This document shows positions 22,963 through 30,446 of a DNA stretch of 45,217 nt, piece after piece (the first letter of the stretch is position 1; each line of letters begins with the position of its first letter). The stretch covers positions 1 to 45,217 of the forward strand of contig JABCZW010000018.1 of NCBI GenBank assembly GCA_013289475.1, in the 5' to 3' direction. The DNA is from Bacteroidota bacterium. Its GTDB lineage: Bacteria > Bacteroidota > Bacteroidia > JABEUT01. The notes beneath the pieces were generated by a model. It ran no database searches. It saw only the letters and a program-made list of their open reading frames with translations, and was not told the origin of the DNA. The translations under genes were made by a program, and so were the position numbers.

Positions 22963-23098
22963 GATTCCTCGTTGCATTTCATTTCACTCGGAATGACAGG
23001 CATAGCGGGTATATGAGGAAAAGGGTGCGGGCAAAGCCCGCCCCCTTTTCCCACAAAACATTTAACCAAGCTGTCATTCCGAACGAAGTGAGGAATCT
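22963..23098. repeat. composite inverted repeat of about 136 bases
   Basis: Outer arms: GATTCCTCGTTGC...CTCGGAATGACAG at 22963-22999 and its inverse CTGTCATTCCGAACGAAG to AGGAATC at 23071-23097. Nested inside is a 15-bp hairpin at 23017-23051, GGAAAAGGG and GCGGGC pairing with GCCCGC and CCCTTTTCC through an AAA loop. The whole could extrude as a cruciform. It lies just upstream of the small terminase start. The CATTCCGA/GAGGAATC block is a type often repeated in Bacteroidota genomes. Confidence 0.7.
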
Positions 23099-23587
23099 CA
23101 TGAATTTATTTTTATTGGATTGAGTGGCTGAATCAATTTCAACTGCAAAAATAAACATTTTGTTTATTAGTTGTAATTTTAAACGCATTTAGTTTTCAAC
23201 AACCCAAAAAGCATCCTTAAAAAAATAGATTCCAAAACTGTTCACTTTTCACTATCCACTTTTCACTTTTTGCCAGCGGCAAAACAAAGAGAGAAAGAAA
23301 AGCATTTCTCCTTTCATCTCTCCCCCATACCCCCTTTCTTACTATCCTCTTATTAAAAGAAAGAGAGAATAAAGCGGATTTTTCGATTTTTCAATCCGCC
23401 GGAGCTGTTGATAATCAACAATAAAAAACCTACGCGAAACCTATAGCTTAGCACTAGGTTATTTTTAGGTTGTTTTTGAGTGAAAAGTGAAAAGTTAAAA
23501 GTGAAAAATATGGCATTAAAAATGAATCAAAAAAAATTGATATATTCGATATAATTAATTAGAAAAACCACATACAATTCATTTATT
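23099..23587. repeat. 489-base gene-less region with inverted repeats
   Basis: No convincing gene is seen. It holds CACTTTTCACTATCCACT at 23243-23260 and its inverted relative GTGAAAAGTGAAAAGTTAAA at 23480-23499, about 220 bases apart, the same element as the terminase insert. Between them are a CT-rich tract (23290-23350), a hairpin GCGGATT/AATCCGC at 23374-23399, and TTGATAATCAA at about 23408-23418. The hairpin could be an end of a mobile element handled by the nearby Y1 transposase, but there is no direct evidence. Confidence 0.5.
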
Positions 23588-24073
23588 ATGACTACTACGG
23601 AAAAACATGATTACAATATTACAGGAGCTTCTGGTGAGTTTTTTGTTGCTGCTGAGCTTTCCAGGAGGAACATTATTGCTACACTGACAATAAAGAACAC
23701 GCCCCAAATTGATGTTATCGCAACAAGCTTGAAAAATGGAATGTCTGCCAATTTACAGGTTAAGACAAAGGCAGAGCGTAATAAACAAGGATGGAAGTTA
23801 AACAGTAAGATAGACATACCTTCGGAGATTAAAAATCACTTCTATGTTTTTGTTGATTTGCATGACCCGAAGGCACTGCCGGAATACTATATAATCCCAA
23901 ATAATATTTTCGCCAACTTTTCTGAGAAAAAGCATAAAACATGGCTTTCTATAACTGGTCGTGATGGCAAAGAACATAAAGACAATAGTGTTCGAAATTT
24001 CAAACCATACACAAACGATAAGGCTTTTGCAGAAAAATATCGCAATAACTGGGAGATACTTAGCCTCTTTTGA
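23588..24073 (+). CDS. PD-(D/E)XK nuclease-like protein
   Basis: 161 residues, cytoplasmic. The order GASGEFFVAAELSRRN (Glu17/Glu23), then PQIDVIATS (Asp42), then LQVKT (Gln57, Lys59), is the restriction-endonuclease-like core E...D...(E/Q)xK. The remainder (YYIIPNNIF, TWLSITG) is typical of small unnamed members found beside mobile genes. Possible roles are a restriction-type nuclease, a Holliday-junction-type enzyme or an inactive relative; no methylase or helicase partner is adjacent. It sits 27 bases before the transposase gene, so co-transcription is possible. Confidence 0.7.
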   Translation: MTTTEKHDYNITGASGEFFVAAELSRRNIIATLTIKNTPQIDVIATSLKNGMSANLQVKTKAERNKQGWKLNSKIDIPSEIKNHFYVFVDLHDPKALPEYYIIPNNIFANFSEKKHKTWLSITGRDGKEHKDNSVRNFKPYTNDKAFAEKYRNNWEILSLF

Positions 24074-24100
24074 TATATTTGATAAGTACAAAACAACCAA

Positions 24101-24559
24101 ATGGCAGATACCTACGCTCAAATTTATGTGCACATTGTTTTTGCGGTTAAAGGCAAAGAGAATTCAATTTCTCCGCGCTGGAAGATTGAACTTTACCAGA
24201 ATATTGCAGGCATAATTGTAGACGGCAAACAAAAGCTTATTGCCATAAACGGCATGCCCGATCATTTACATATACTCGTTGGCCTGCAGCCCAACAAAGC
24301 CCTGAGTGACCTTATTACAGAAATAAAAACAGGCTCAACAAATTTTATTAATGGCAAAAACTGGGTTACGGGTAAGTTTGAATGGCAGGCTGGCTATGGT
24401 GCATTCTCATACAGTCCATGGCAATTAGATACCATTGAAGCCTATATTAAGAACCAGGATATGCATCACCACAAACAAACCTTCCGCGAAGAGTACCAGC
24501 AGTTATTACAATCGTTCAATGTTGATTATAAATCGGAGTTTATTTTTGAGGATTTATAA
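24101..24559 (+). mobile_element. IS200-like Y1 (HUH) transposase, RAYT type
   Basis: 152 residues, a CDS of the REP-associated tyrosine transposase/IS200-like class. The HUH pair is His55 and His57 in PDHLHILVG; the nucleophile is expected at Tyr115 in AYIKNQ, and WQAGYGAFSYS is the family's central motif. Known role: Y1 enzymes nick single-stranded DNA at hairpins and mobilise or spread them. No clean IS200 ends are seen beside the gene, so it is better read as a free-standing RAYT than as an intact insertion sequence. AGCATC-ATA-GATGC forms a small hairpin just after the stop. Large palindromes lie about 1 kb upstream. Confidence 0.85.
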
Positions 24560-24586
24560 GCATCATAGATGCCTTAGATACCACTT

Positions 24587-24877
24587 ATGAAGAAAATATT
24601 TAAAGGTAAATACAGCATTATCAGCCTTCTTATATCAATGGCATATTTTATTTTGCCTGCCATATTTGTTAATGAGGTTGTTGATTTTGCATTGTTGAAA
24701 TGGCTGACCATGCCTGCCACATTCCCGTTTTTAGCCTTTCGGCTTTTCTTTCACAGAAGTGATTTCTGGATATACTATGTTATTTTATTTATTTTAATAA
24801 TTTTTGGCTGGGCAATAACTAATTTTGTTCTTAACCTGGCAATGATGGCTAAAACCGGAAAAACACCGAAAGAATGA
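24587..24877 (+). CDS. small membrane protein of unknown function
   Basis: 96 residues with about three hydrophobic segments: residues 9-28 (YSIISLLISMAYFILPAIFV), 40-53 and 59-84 (FWIYYVILFILIIFGWAITN). The ends are basic (MKKIFKGK, AKTGKTPKE). Its TGA overlaps the ATG of the next gene by 4 bases, opening a chain of coupled genes. No family is recognised. Confidence 0.75.
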   Translation: MKKIFKGKYSIISLLISMAYFILPAIFVNEVVDFALLKWLTMPATFPFLAFRLFFHRSDFWIYYVILFILIIFGWAITNFVLNLAMMAKTGKTPKE

Positions 24878-25503
24878 AAAATATATTTGTAATAGCCCTT
24901 GCATTAATACTTTGGGTAGCGTGCGAACAACCTGACCCCGATAAGAAAGTTGACACCGGGGCTATAACAAATGGCGTTTATTATTGCCCTAAAATTGGAT
25001 GGACCATTCATATTCCAAATACATGGAAGATTATCTCAAAAGATTCAATAGAAGGTTTAAACCAACGAGGAATAGATACAATTAATAAATCTACCAAAAC
25101 AAACATCGAAAAAGGGCCAATCCAGTCGCTGATCAGTTTTAGAAAAGATGGATTAAATTTTTTCATCTCTTCAATAGAACCTTTCAAAGAAGACTATACA
25201 GGAGAATACGAGAAGAGAAGAAAAAAAGGGAATGAAATAATTTGCAAAGCTATATCATACTATAATATTAAAGCTGATACCAGCTCGGGCAAGGAAACAG
25301 TTAGAGGATTAGAATTTGAGAGATTTACTATTACCCGTTATAATAAAGAAGATATGCCAGATTTGAGTGAAATAATATATTCCAAACTCTTAAATGGATA
25401 TGATTTCCAGGTAATCATTTATTACAAAAATGACAGTACAAAACAAGTAATGCTCGATGCATTTAGGAACTCAACATTTGATAATAAACAACAAACGTAC
25501 TAA
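24874..25503 (+). CDS. lipoprotein, paralogue 1 of a coupled pair
   Basis: 209 residues. Leader MKNIFVIALALILWVAC, with Cys17 lipidated, followed by EQPDPDKKVD. The mature domain has VYYCPKIGWTIHIPNTWKII, reminiscent of PsbP-like domains (W-x-I-x-I-P-x-x-W), LISFRKDGLNFFISS, SSGKETVRGLEFERFTI and a C-terminal YDFQVIIYYKND. It is the same length as the next gene and plainly homologous. It overlaps the upstream gene by 4 bases and shares one base with the downstream ATG (TAATG). Function unknown. Confidence 0.85.
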   Translation: MKNIFVIALALILWVACEQPDPDKKVDTGAITNGVYYCPKIGWTIHIPNTWKIISKDSIEGLNQRGIDTINKSTKTNIEKGPIQSLISFRKDGLNFFISSIEPFKEDYTGEYEKRRKKGNEIICKAISYYNIKADTSSGKETVRGLEFERFTITRYNKEDMPDLSEIIYSKLLNGYDFQVIIYYKNDSTKQVMLDAFRNSTFDNKQQTY

Positions 25504-26132
25504 TGAAATATTTATTTAGCCTCATTCTTACCACAACCCTTTTAACCGCTTGCAGCCACCCCGACCCCAACAAGCAAGTCGATGAAGGGACGGTGAAAGG
25601 TAGCACATACCATTGTCCCGAAGTGGACTGGACAATTAATATACCCGATGGCTGGGATGTAACCACCAAAGACAAACTGGATGAACTGGACACGAAGGGA
25701 AAGGAGGCTATTGCAAAAACATTTAGCGGAGATGTTGACACCAAAGACCTGAAACATTTGATCAGCTTTCAGAAGAACCAGTTTAACATGTTCTCTTCCA
25801 CAGCACAGCCGTTTAAAGAAGATTCGGCAGGTGATTATGAACAACAGAATAAAGCTTTATATGCATTGGTTTATGAAACCTTTACGGCGCAGGGTATAAA
25901 AGCCGATACGGCATCGGGTAAAGAAACCATACAGGGAATTGAGTTCAACAAATTTACTGCAGATATTCATGACCCCGATGGAGATATAATTATGCATGAA
26001 ATAATGTATAGCAGGTTAATTAATGGTTACGACTTTGGCGCTAATATTAACTACAACAACGACGATGATAAAAAGATAATGGTGGATGCCTTTAAAAATT
26101 CAAAGTTTGACAAGAATTATCCTGTACGATAA
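25503..26132 (+). CDS. lipoprotein, paralogue 2 of a coupled pair
   Basis: 209 residues. Leader MKYLFSLILTTTLLTAC with lipidated Cys17, then SHPDPNKQVDEG, matching the first paralogue's C-x2-PDP-x-K-x-VD start. Shared core: YHCPEVDWTINIPDGWDV, HLISFQKNQFNMFSS, ASGKETIQGIEFNKFT and YDFGANINYNNDD. Divergence is spread through the protein, which argues for an old duplication. It shares one base with the following ATG. Confidence 0.85.
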   Translation: MKYLFSLILTTTLLTACSHPDPNKQVDEGTVKGSTYHCPEVDWTINIPDGWDVTTKDKLDELDTKGKEAIAKTFSGDVDTKDLKHLISFQKNQFNMFSSTAQPFKEDSAGDYEQQNKALYALVYETFTAQGIKADTASGKETIQGIEFNKFTADIHDPDGDIIMHEIMYSRLINGYDFGANINYNNDDDKKIMVDAFKNSKFDKNYPVR

Positions 26133-26491
26133 TGAAATATACAATACTCTCACTGATTATACTCTTCTTAAGTAGTTGCACATCTTTTTTCAATAACGAC
26201 AAAAAAGATATAGACATTGCTAATGTTTCCCGTATTGAGATTTCCAAATCAAAAGATTCGACGCACATATTATCAGGACAACAAGAGAAAGAATTTATTG
26301 ATAAGTGGAATAGTGCACCAGGTGAAGGCTCATGTATTTTTATAACTCATTATCTTATAACAGTTCATTTAAAAGATAATACAGTAAGAAGCTTCCGTGC
26401 AAACGGGCAGGCAATTAAAGAACGCTCGGATTATGGTTACCTGTTTGGAGACACTGCATATTTTCGAAAACTTTGGGAAGCAAAACAATAA
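26132..26491 (+). CDS. small lipoprotein
   Basis: 119 residues. Leader MKYTILSLIILFLSSC, lipidated Cys16, then a polar stretch and a compact domain: RIEISKSKDSTHILSG, EFIDKWNSAPGEG, YLITVHLKDNTVRSFRANG and a C-terminal FGDTAYFRKLWE. This strand-helix-strand layout resembles small immunity-type or inhibitor-like lipoproteins, but I cannot name a family. Its ATG overlaps the previous stop by one base, so it belongs to the coupled operon. Confidence 0.8.
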   Translation: MKYTILSLIILFLSSCTSFFNNDKKDIDIANVSRIEISKSKDSTHILSGQQEKEFIDKWNSAPGEGSCIFITHYLITVHLKDNTVRSFRANGQAIKERSDYGYLFGDTAYFRKLWEAKQ

Positions 26492-26503
26492 AAATAAATA
26501 GTT

Positions 26504-27067
26504 ATGGTAGATTATGACATTGAAAATGAATTACAGCCGGTTTTGGGCCCGGATGAAAAGCTTTTATGGACCGGCAGGCCAAAGCGGGGAATAGTTTTTC
26601 GCGGTTCTGATATGGTAGACATACCCTTTAGCCTTATGTGGTGCGGCTTTGCTATTTTTTGGGAATACAATGCCATAACATCAAACACACCCTTTTTCTT
26701 TAAATTATTTGGCATACCTTTTGTTTTGGTGGGCCTGCACATAACAGTGGGCCGCTTTTTTGCCGATGCCCGCAACAGGGCCAGCACCATTTATGGCATT
26801 ACCAACGACCGCATTATTATTAAGTCGGGGGTTAACAGCAGTGCCATTAAATCGTTAACCATTAAAAACCTTACCGATATTACTTTTACTACCAACAATA
26901 ATGGTGTGGGTACTATAATGCTGGGCCCCATGATACCCGGTTATTCAATGATGCAGGGCACAGGCAGGTTTGGCAGCAGGCAAACGCTGGCGCCATCCAT
27001 GCTCGAACTTATTGACGATGTGCAAGCGGTTTACCAGAAAATTATTGAACAGCAAAGGCTACCGTAA
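26504..27067 (+). CDS. bacterial PH-domain membrane protein
   Basis: 187 residues. The N-terminus LGPDEKLLWTGRPKRGIVFR is the standard opening of membrane-anchored bacterial PH (YdbS/DUF304-like) proteins. Two membrane segments follow (about 41-57 and 65-85), then the PH strands: YGITNDRIIIKSGVNSSAIK, SLTIKNLTDITFTTNN and GTIMLGP. Known bacterial PH domains are scaffolds of unclear ligand. It is 12 bases behind the small lipoprotein and 21 bases before the next gene. Confidence 0.85.
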   Translation: MVDYDIENELQPVLGPDEKLLWTGRPKRGIVFRGSDMVDIPFSLMWCGFAIFWEYNAITSNTPFFFKLFGIPFVLVGLHITVGRFFADARNRASTIYGITNDRIIIKSGVNSSAIKSLTIKNLTDITFTTNNNGVGTIMLGPMIPGYSMMQGTGRFGSRQTLAPSMLELIDDVQAVYQKIIEQQRLP

Positions 27068-27088
27068 ACTATCAAGACATAAAGAGGA

Positions 27089-27796
27089 ATGATAAAAAAT
27101 CATTTAGAATCTGAACGCCTGAAGGGCAAGTTAAGGGGATATACCGATTCGCATTTCAATGCGCGCAGTTTTTTTGGTTTTGGGAAACGTGAAAAAGGCT
27201 CGCTTGATAAAAAAGTAGCCAGGAAACTTAATGAGGCCGGATACCTGGTTGAACAATGCGAATATGGAATAAACGATAAACTAACCCTTAGCATAATTAT
27301 TACCTATAACCTAGATAAAGGCACCGCTGAAATAAAAGCGCTTACCAATGGCGAACATCCCGCCTACGAAATGAAAGCCATACACGAAGCCGAAAGCGCC
27401 ACATACGACATAATATCACACCACCCTAAAGGAGATGTGGTTACAAAACAAGTTTACAGTTTCGATAACCGCGGAAACGTAATTAAAAAGACATTCTATA
27501 ACAGAAAAGGCATTTTAGAGTTAATACAGACCTTTATTCACGATGAAAGGAACCTGCCTGTTGAGGCACAAACATCATACGGAGAAGGTAAGCTCTATTT
27601 TAAATACCTCTATACGTATGACGAACATGGTAATGAAATAGAATCGGCAAGATATTCAACAAACAGGTTAACTGAGAAATATACCATGGAGTACGGAGAC
27701 TTCGACAAGTATGGCAACTGGCTAAAATCAAAAACCTTTTTAAACGGCAAACTCATAGGGCTTACTGAACGCCAGGTAGAATATTATGATGAGTAA
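27089..27796 (+). CDS. YD/RHS-like repeat protein without a signal peptide
   Basis: 235 residues. There is no leader, the start MIKNHLESERLKGKLRGY being charged, so it is probably cytoplasmic, unlike the related exported proteins at 115, 36567 and 37601. YD-type units: YSFDNRGNVIKKTFYNRKG, YTYDEHGNEIESARYS and GDFDKYGNWLKSKTF. The N-terminal half (ARKLNEAGYLVEQCEYG) is different and not recognised. The stop lies just before the ATG chosen for the next gene. Confidence 0.8.
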   Translation: MIKNHLESERLKGKLRGYTDSHFNARSFFGFGKREKGSLDKKVARKLNEAGYLVEQCEYGINDKLTLSIIITYNLDKGTAEIKALTNGEHPAYEMKAIHEAESATYDIISHHPKGDVVTKQVYSFDNRGNVIKKTFYNRKGILELIQTFIHDERNLPVEAQTSYGEGKLYFKYLYTYDEHGNEIESARYSTNRLTEKYTMEYGDFDKYGNWLKSKTFLNGKLIGLTERQVEYYDE

Positions 27797-27809
27797 CCAT
27801 AAGTTAAAC

Positions 27810-28430
27810 ATGAAGGCAAAAACAAAATTTACCTTGCTATTACTATCTCCTCTTTTTGCATTGGCAGCATTGGGGCAGCAAGATACAGTTACCATACAAT
27901 ACGGAGAACTTGAGGGTAACAGAACGGAAACAATACTTGCCAATAACCCTTACGAAGAAATATTATTACACGGCTCAATGATATTACCGGGCACACCAGG
28001 CCAGTTCGATGCACAGGAGCATGGGCTTTACCTGAAGTCGCTTTTTTTTGATGCCGATACGATGGATGATCCCGGAGGAGGTGAACCGCGTATAGATACT
28101 GCCTACCTTCACGACTCGACTTTATTTATCCGGGCAACCATTACTGTGGGCGGTTGCCAGCAATGCCTGTTCGATATGGGTGTGGAGAATGATACTGTTA
28201 TTAATATGCTTTACTACCCTTACGGCCCCACCTATTCGTGCGCCAGCAGTAAAAGCTATTATGTAACCTACCAAATTAATTTATACGACGAAAGCACAGG
28301 TGAAGCTGATGTGGAGGAGATAAAAGCTTTAAAGAAAATTAAATGGGTAATGCTGGCTGGTGATAAACAACAGGCTAAGAACATACGTAAAGTAATGAGG
28401 CATTATACAACAAAAAGAAAGACTAAGTAA
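27810..28430 (+). CDS. exported protein, last gene of the coupled operon
   Basis: 206 residues from the ATG at 27810 (MKAKTKFTLLLLSPLFALAA), the start giving a clean signal peptide; ATGs at 27786 and 27789 would overlap the upstream gene and prefix polar residues. Cleavage is likely after ALGQ. The mature part has acidic turns (DADTMDDPGGGEPRID) and a CxxC-type motif VGGCQQCLFDMG, with another Cys near PTYSCASS. The tail is basic (RHYTTKRKTK). No domain is recognised. Confidence 0.75.
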   Translation: MKAKTKFTLLLLSPLFALAALGQQDTVTIQYGELEGNRTETILANNPYEEILLHGSMILPGTPGQFDAQEHGLYLKSLFFDADTMDDPGGGEPRIDTAYLHDSTLFIRATITVGGCQQCLFDMGVENDTVINMLYYPYGPTYSCASSKSYYVTYQINLYDESTGEADVEEIKALKKIKWVMLAGDKQQAKNIRKVMRHYTTKRKTK

Positions 28431-28435
28431 TTTGC

Positions 28436-28571
28436 ACAAAGCAACGGCACGTGAGGTGAAATGTAAAGCTGATAGATAAATGACACATAGATGCAAAGGG
28501 CTGTGCCAAAACCTTGTATCCTACGTATAATAGTATCTCAATTCATAACTCATAATTTATAATTCATAACT
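28436..28571. repeat. second copy of the composite intergenic repeat
   Basis: The modules run in the same order as at 20912-21130: ACGGCACGTGAGGTGA (28444-28459), AATGACACATAGATGCAAAG (28479-28498), CTGTGCCAAAACC (28501-28513), then ATTCATAACTCATAATTTAT with AATTCATAACT. This copy lacks the roughly 50-60 bases that separate the second and third modules in the other copy. No gene is seen in this 181-base gap. Confidence 0.7.
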
Positions 28572-28611
28572 GATTATGCCTATATTTAGCTTTTATAACT
28601 AATCGCTTATC

Positions 28612-29517
28612 ATGGAGAACCCCGTATTCCAAAAGTTAGTCGACCAGCAAATAGCAGTACTGCGTATTACAAGCTATATTATTGTAGGCTTTATATCGCT
28701 GCTGTTTGTTATGGTATATACCGCCTTTGGCATTAAGCAAACGCTGCCCATGATAATGCTGCCTTACGATGCAGCCGTGCTTGTAAACATCCTGCTGCTG
28801 TCAATCCATAAAAAAGCATACATCACTTACATTGTTTTAATAACCTTAACTTTTGCCGAATTAATGGCGCTTGTGCTGGTATCGGGCGGTATTTTAAGCC
28901 CAATAGTGTTAATACTTATAACTTTATCGTGGTTTGCTTTTTACACCAGCCGCAAGCAGGGCAAGTTGTGGTTTGTTATATGCTTTGTATCTGTAATAGC
29001 TGTATACAATGCAGCTTATTTTAATATTCCGGTAAGCAATATAGTGCCCGAGAAATACCGCACGTTTTTTCTTTTTGTAATAATATTGTTTGTGCTTTTC
29101 TTAACATCGGTATACCTGTTAATGGTTAAGCAAGATGTATCGAACGCACACAAATCGTTCAGCCAGGCAAAAAAGGACCTTGAAGAAAAGAACAAGCGCA
29201 TGGAGAACCTCGTAATGCTTGTCAATTACTCTATTGAGCTTATGTGCGTAATTGACATAAACACTATGGTATTTGATGAGGTTAACCCCGAGTTTAAAAT
29301 ATCATTGGGTTACGAACTATCGCAACTGCGGGGCGAGTCAGTAAAGAAACTTTTAAAGGATAGTATTATACCAACCCTTGCTGCGGTTAAAGAAGGCGAG
29401 AAAATATCGTTCGATACTCCTATACTCTGCCGCAGCGGTGCCGAGAAAATGGTGAGCTGGCTTGCTATTGCCCAAAACGGCAAGCTATATACTTACGGAA
29501 GGAGTACAGGGAAGTAA
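28612..29517 (+). CDS. membrane PAS sensor lacking a kinase domain
   Basis: 301 residues. Six hydrophobic segments lie between residues about 19 and 172 (for example ITSYIIVGFISLLFVMVYTA and TFFLFVIILFVLFLTSVYLL), then a coiled-coil linker (AHKSFSQAKKDLEEKNKRME) and a PAS-like domain from about 205 (IELMCVIDINTMVFDEVNPE, then YELSQLRGES). This is the front half of a sensor histidine kinase or cyclase, but the frame stops after the PAS domain (YGRSTGK) with no HisKA, HATPase or GGDEF. It may be a truncated kinase or a true stand-alone sensor. Repeats lie on both sides. Confidence 0.85.
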   Translation: MENPVFQKLVDQQIAVLRITSYIIVGFISLLFVMVYTAFGIKQTLPMIMLPYDAAVLVNILLLSIHKKAYITYIVLITLTFAELMALVLVSGGILSPIVLILITLSWFAFYTSRKQGKLWFVICFVSVIAVYNAAYFNIPVSNIVPEKYRTFFLFVIILFVLFLTSVYLLMVKQDVSNAHKSFSQAKKDLEEKNKRMENLVMLVNYSIELMCVIDINTMVFDEVNPEFKISLGYELSQLRGESVKKLLKDSIIPTLAAVKEGEKISFDTPILCRSGAEKMVSWLAIAQNGKLYTYGRSTGK

Positions 29518-29556
29518 GATAATTTGATGATTTGGCGATACGGTAATTTGATAATG
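29518..29556. repeat. AATTTGATGATTTGG...GGTAATTTGATAATGAG repeat
   Basis: Two AATTTGAT-AT units separated by GATTTGGCGATACGG lie directly after the PAS-protein stop and extend into the ATG of the next gene. The in-frame TTG and ATG at 29524-29527 are part of this repeat and are therefore poor start choices. Confidence 0.45.
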
Positions 29557-30300
29557 AGTAAAGGGCTAATTATATCTTTGTTTTTCACGTTATATTCCGC
29601 ATACACAATTGCTCAGAGTATAAACGATGAAATTATTGAATATTGCAGATGGAGTGAATATGGATTTGAAGGGCAGGTTAAAGGAGTTGATACCGCTGAC
29701 GCGCGCTTTAAAGCTATAAAATCAAGTGTATTTTGTTATTGCAATTCACACTGGAATGTAAAATTAGATACTTGCCACATGCGTTGTCAGTGCAGGGAAT
29801 ATGTTTCATTTTCAAACAGCTCCTGGGATGAAGAGTCAAAAAAGGAGCTTGCATTGGAGGAAAAAAAATTTAAAACTGAAGGCTTGAGGTATGAAATATA
29901 TTTAATAATAAGAATTAAACCTGGAATAAGCTATTTCACAAGCTTTGTACTTGATTCATTATACCATGTGAAGGAAACTCCGCCTTATTTCAATAAGGTA
30001 AATATTAAAACCCTCTGGCAGCTTAAAGAATGGAGCAAAATGGAAGATAGCGTTAAAAGGTATAAGAATGGCTTTATTTTACCAATTCAAAGTAATTACC
30101 TGGAATATGATACAACATTGGGAAGATATATTTATAATATTGAACAGGGGGTAAATGATAAAACAGTAGTTAGAAAAAAGCATGATATTTTCCGGAAGTA
30201 TGATTATAAGGTTAATGTTATTAAAGTTGATGCCATTACCACTAAAGTGATTTACGAGGGCAGGAAGGGTTGCTATTTAACATCAGAACCAGTTTGGTAA
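29554..30300 (+). CDS. exported protein of unknown function
   Basis: 248 residues from the ATG at 29554 (MSKGLIISLFFTLYSAYTIA, cleavage after AQ); upstream in-frame starts lie in a repeat and would prefix MMIWRYGNLI. The mature part has a Cys cluster (FCYCNSHWNVKLDTCHMRCQ, then CREY), suggesting disulfides or a metal site. The rest is Lys/Tyr-rich (YFTSFVLDSLYHVKETPPYF). No family is recognised. It ends where another CCTCGCAATGAC repeat begins. Confidence 0.75.
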   Translation: MSKGLIISLFFTLYSAYTIAQSINDEIIEYCRWSEYGFEGQVKGVDTADARFKAIKSSVFCYCNSHWNVKLDTCHMRCQCREYVSFSNSSWDEESKKELALEEKKFKTEGLRYEIYLIIRIKPGISYFTSFVLDSLYHVKETPPYFNKVNIKTLWQLKEWSKMEDSVKRYKNGFILPIQSNYLEYDTTLGRYIYNIEQGVNDKTVVRKKHDIFRKYDYKVNVIKVDAITTKVIYEGRKGCYLTSEPVW

Positions 30301-30396
30301 GATTGCTTCGTGCCTCGCAATGACAGAGCGTGACAGAATTAATAAAGCAACAATAACCCATATAGAAAACAGTAACGCCTCTCCCTCAAGGGAGAG
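30301..30396. repeat. CCTCGCAATGAC repeat and a CTCTCCC hairpin
   Basis: GCTTCGTGCCTCGCAATGAC at 30304-30323 matches 21064-21083 at 19 of 20 positions. CTCTCCC-TCAA-GGGAGAG at 30379-30396 is a 7-bp hairpin like the CTTCTCCC one in the 20801-21131 block. Confidence 0.55.
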
Positions 30397-30418
30397 ATAA
30401 GAGAAAGGGCAAACTTTT

Positions 30419-30426
30419 TACCTTTG
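30419..30426 (+). promoter_or_regulatory. -7 promoter element (TACCTTTG)
   Basis: TACCTTTG matches TAnnTTTG and ends 20 bases before the ATG at 30447. Confidence 0.55.
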
Positions 30427-30446
30427 CTTTACCTTATAAATCTATC

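Noticed and set aside
22963-23098. CRISPR array
   Set aside because: The repeats are inverted and nested, with no regular direct repeat-spacer pattern and no cas gene anywhere in the window.
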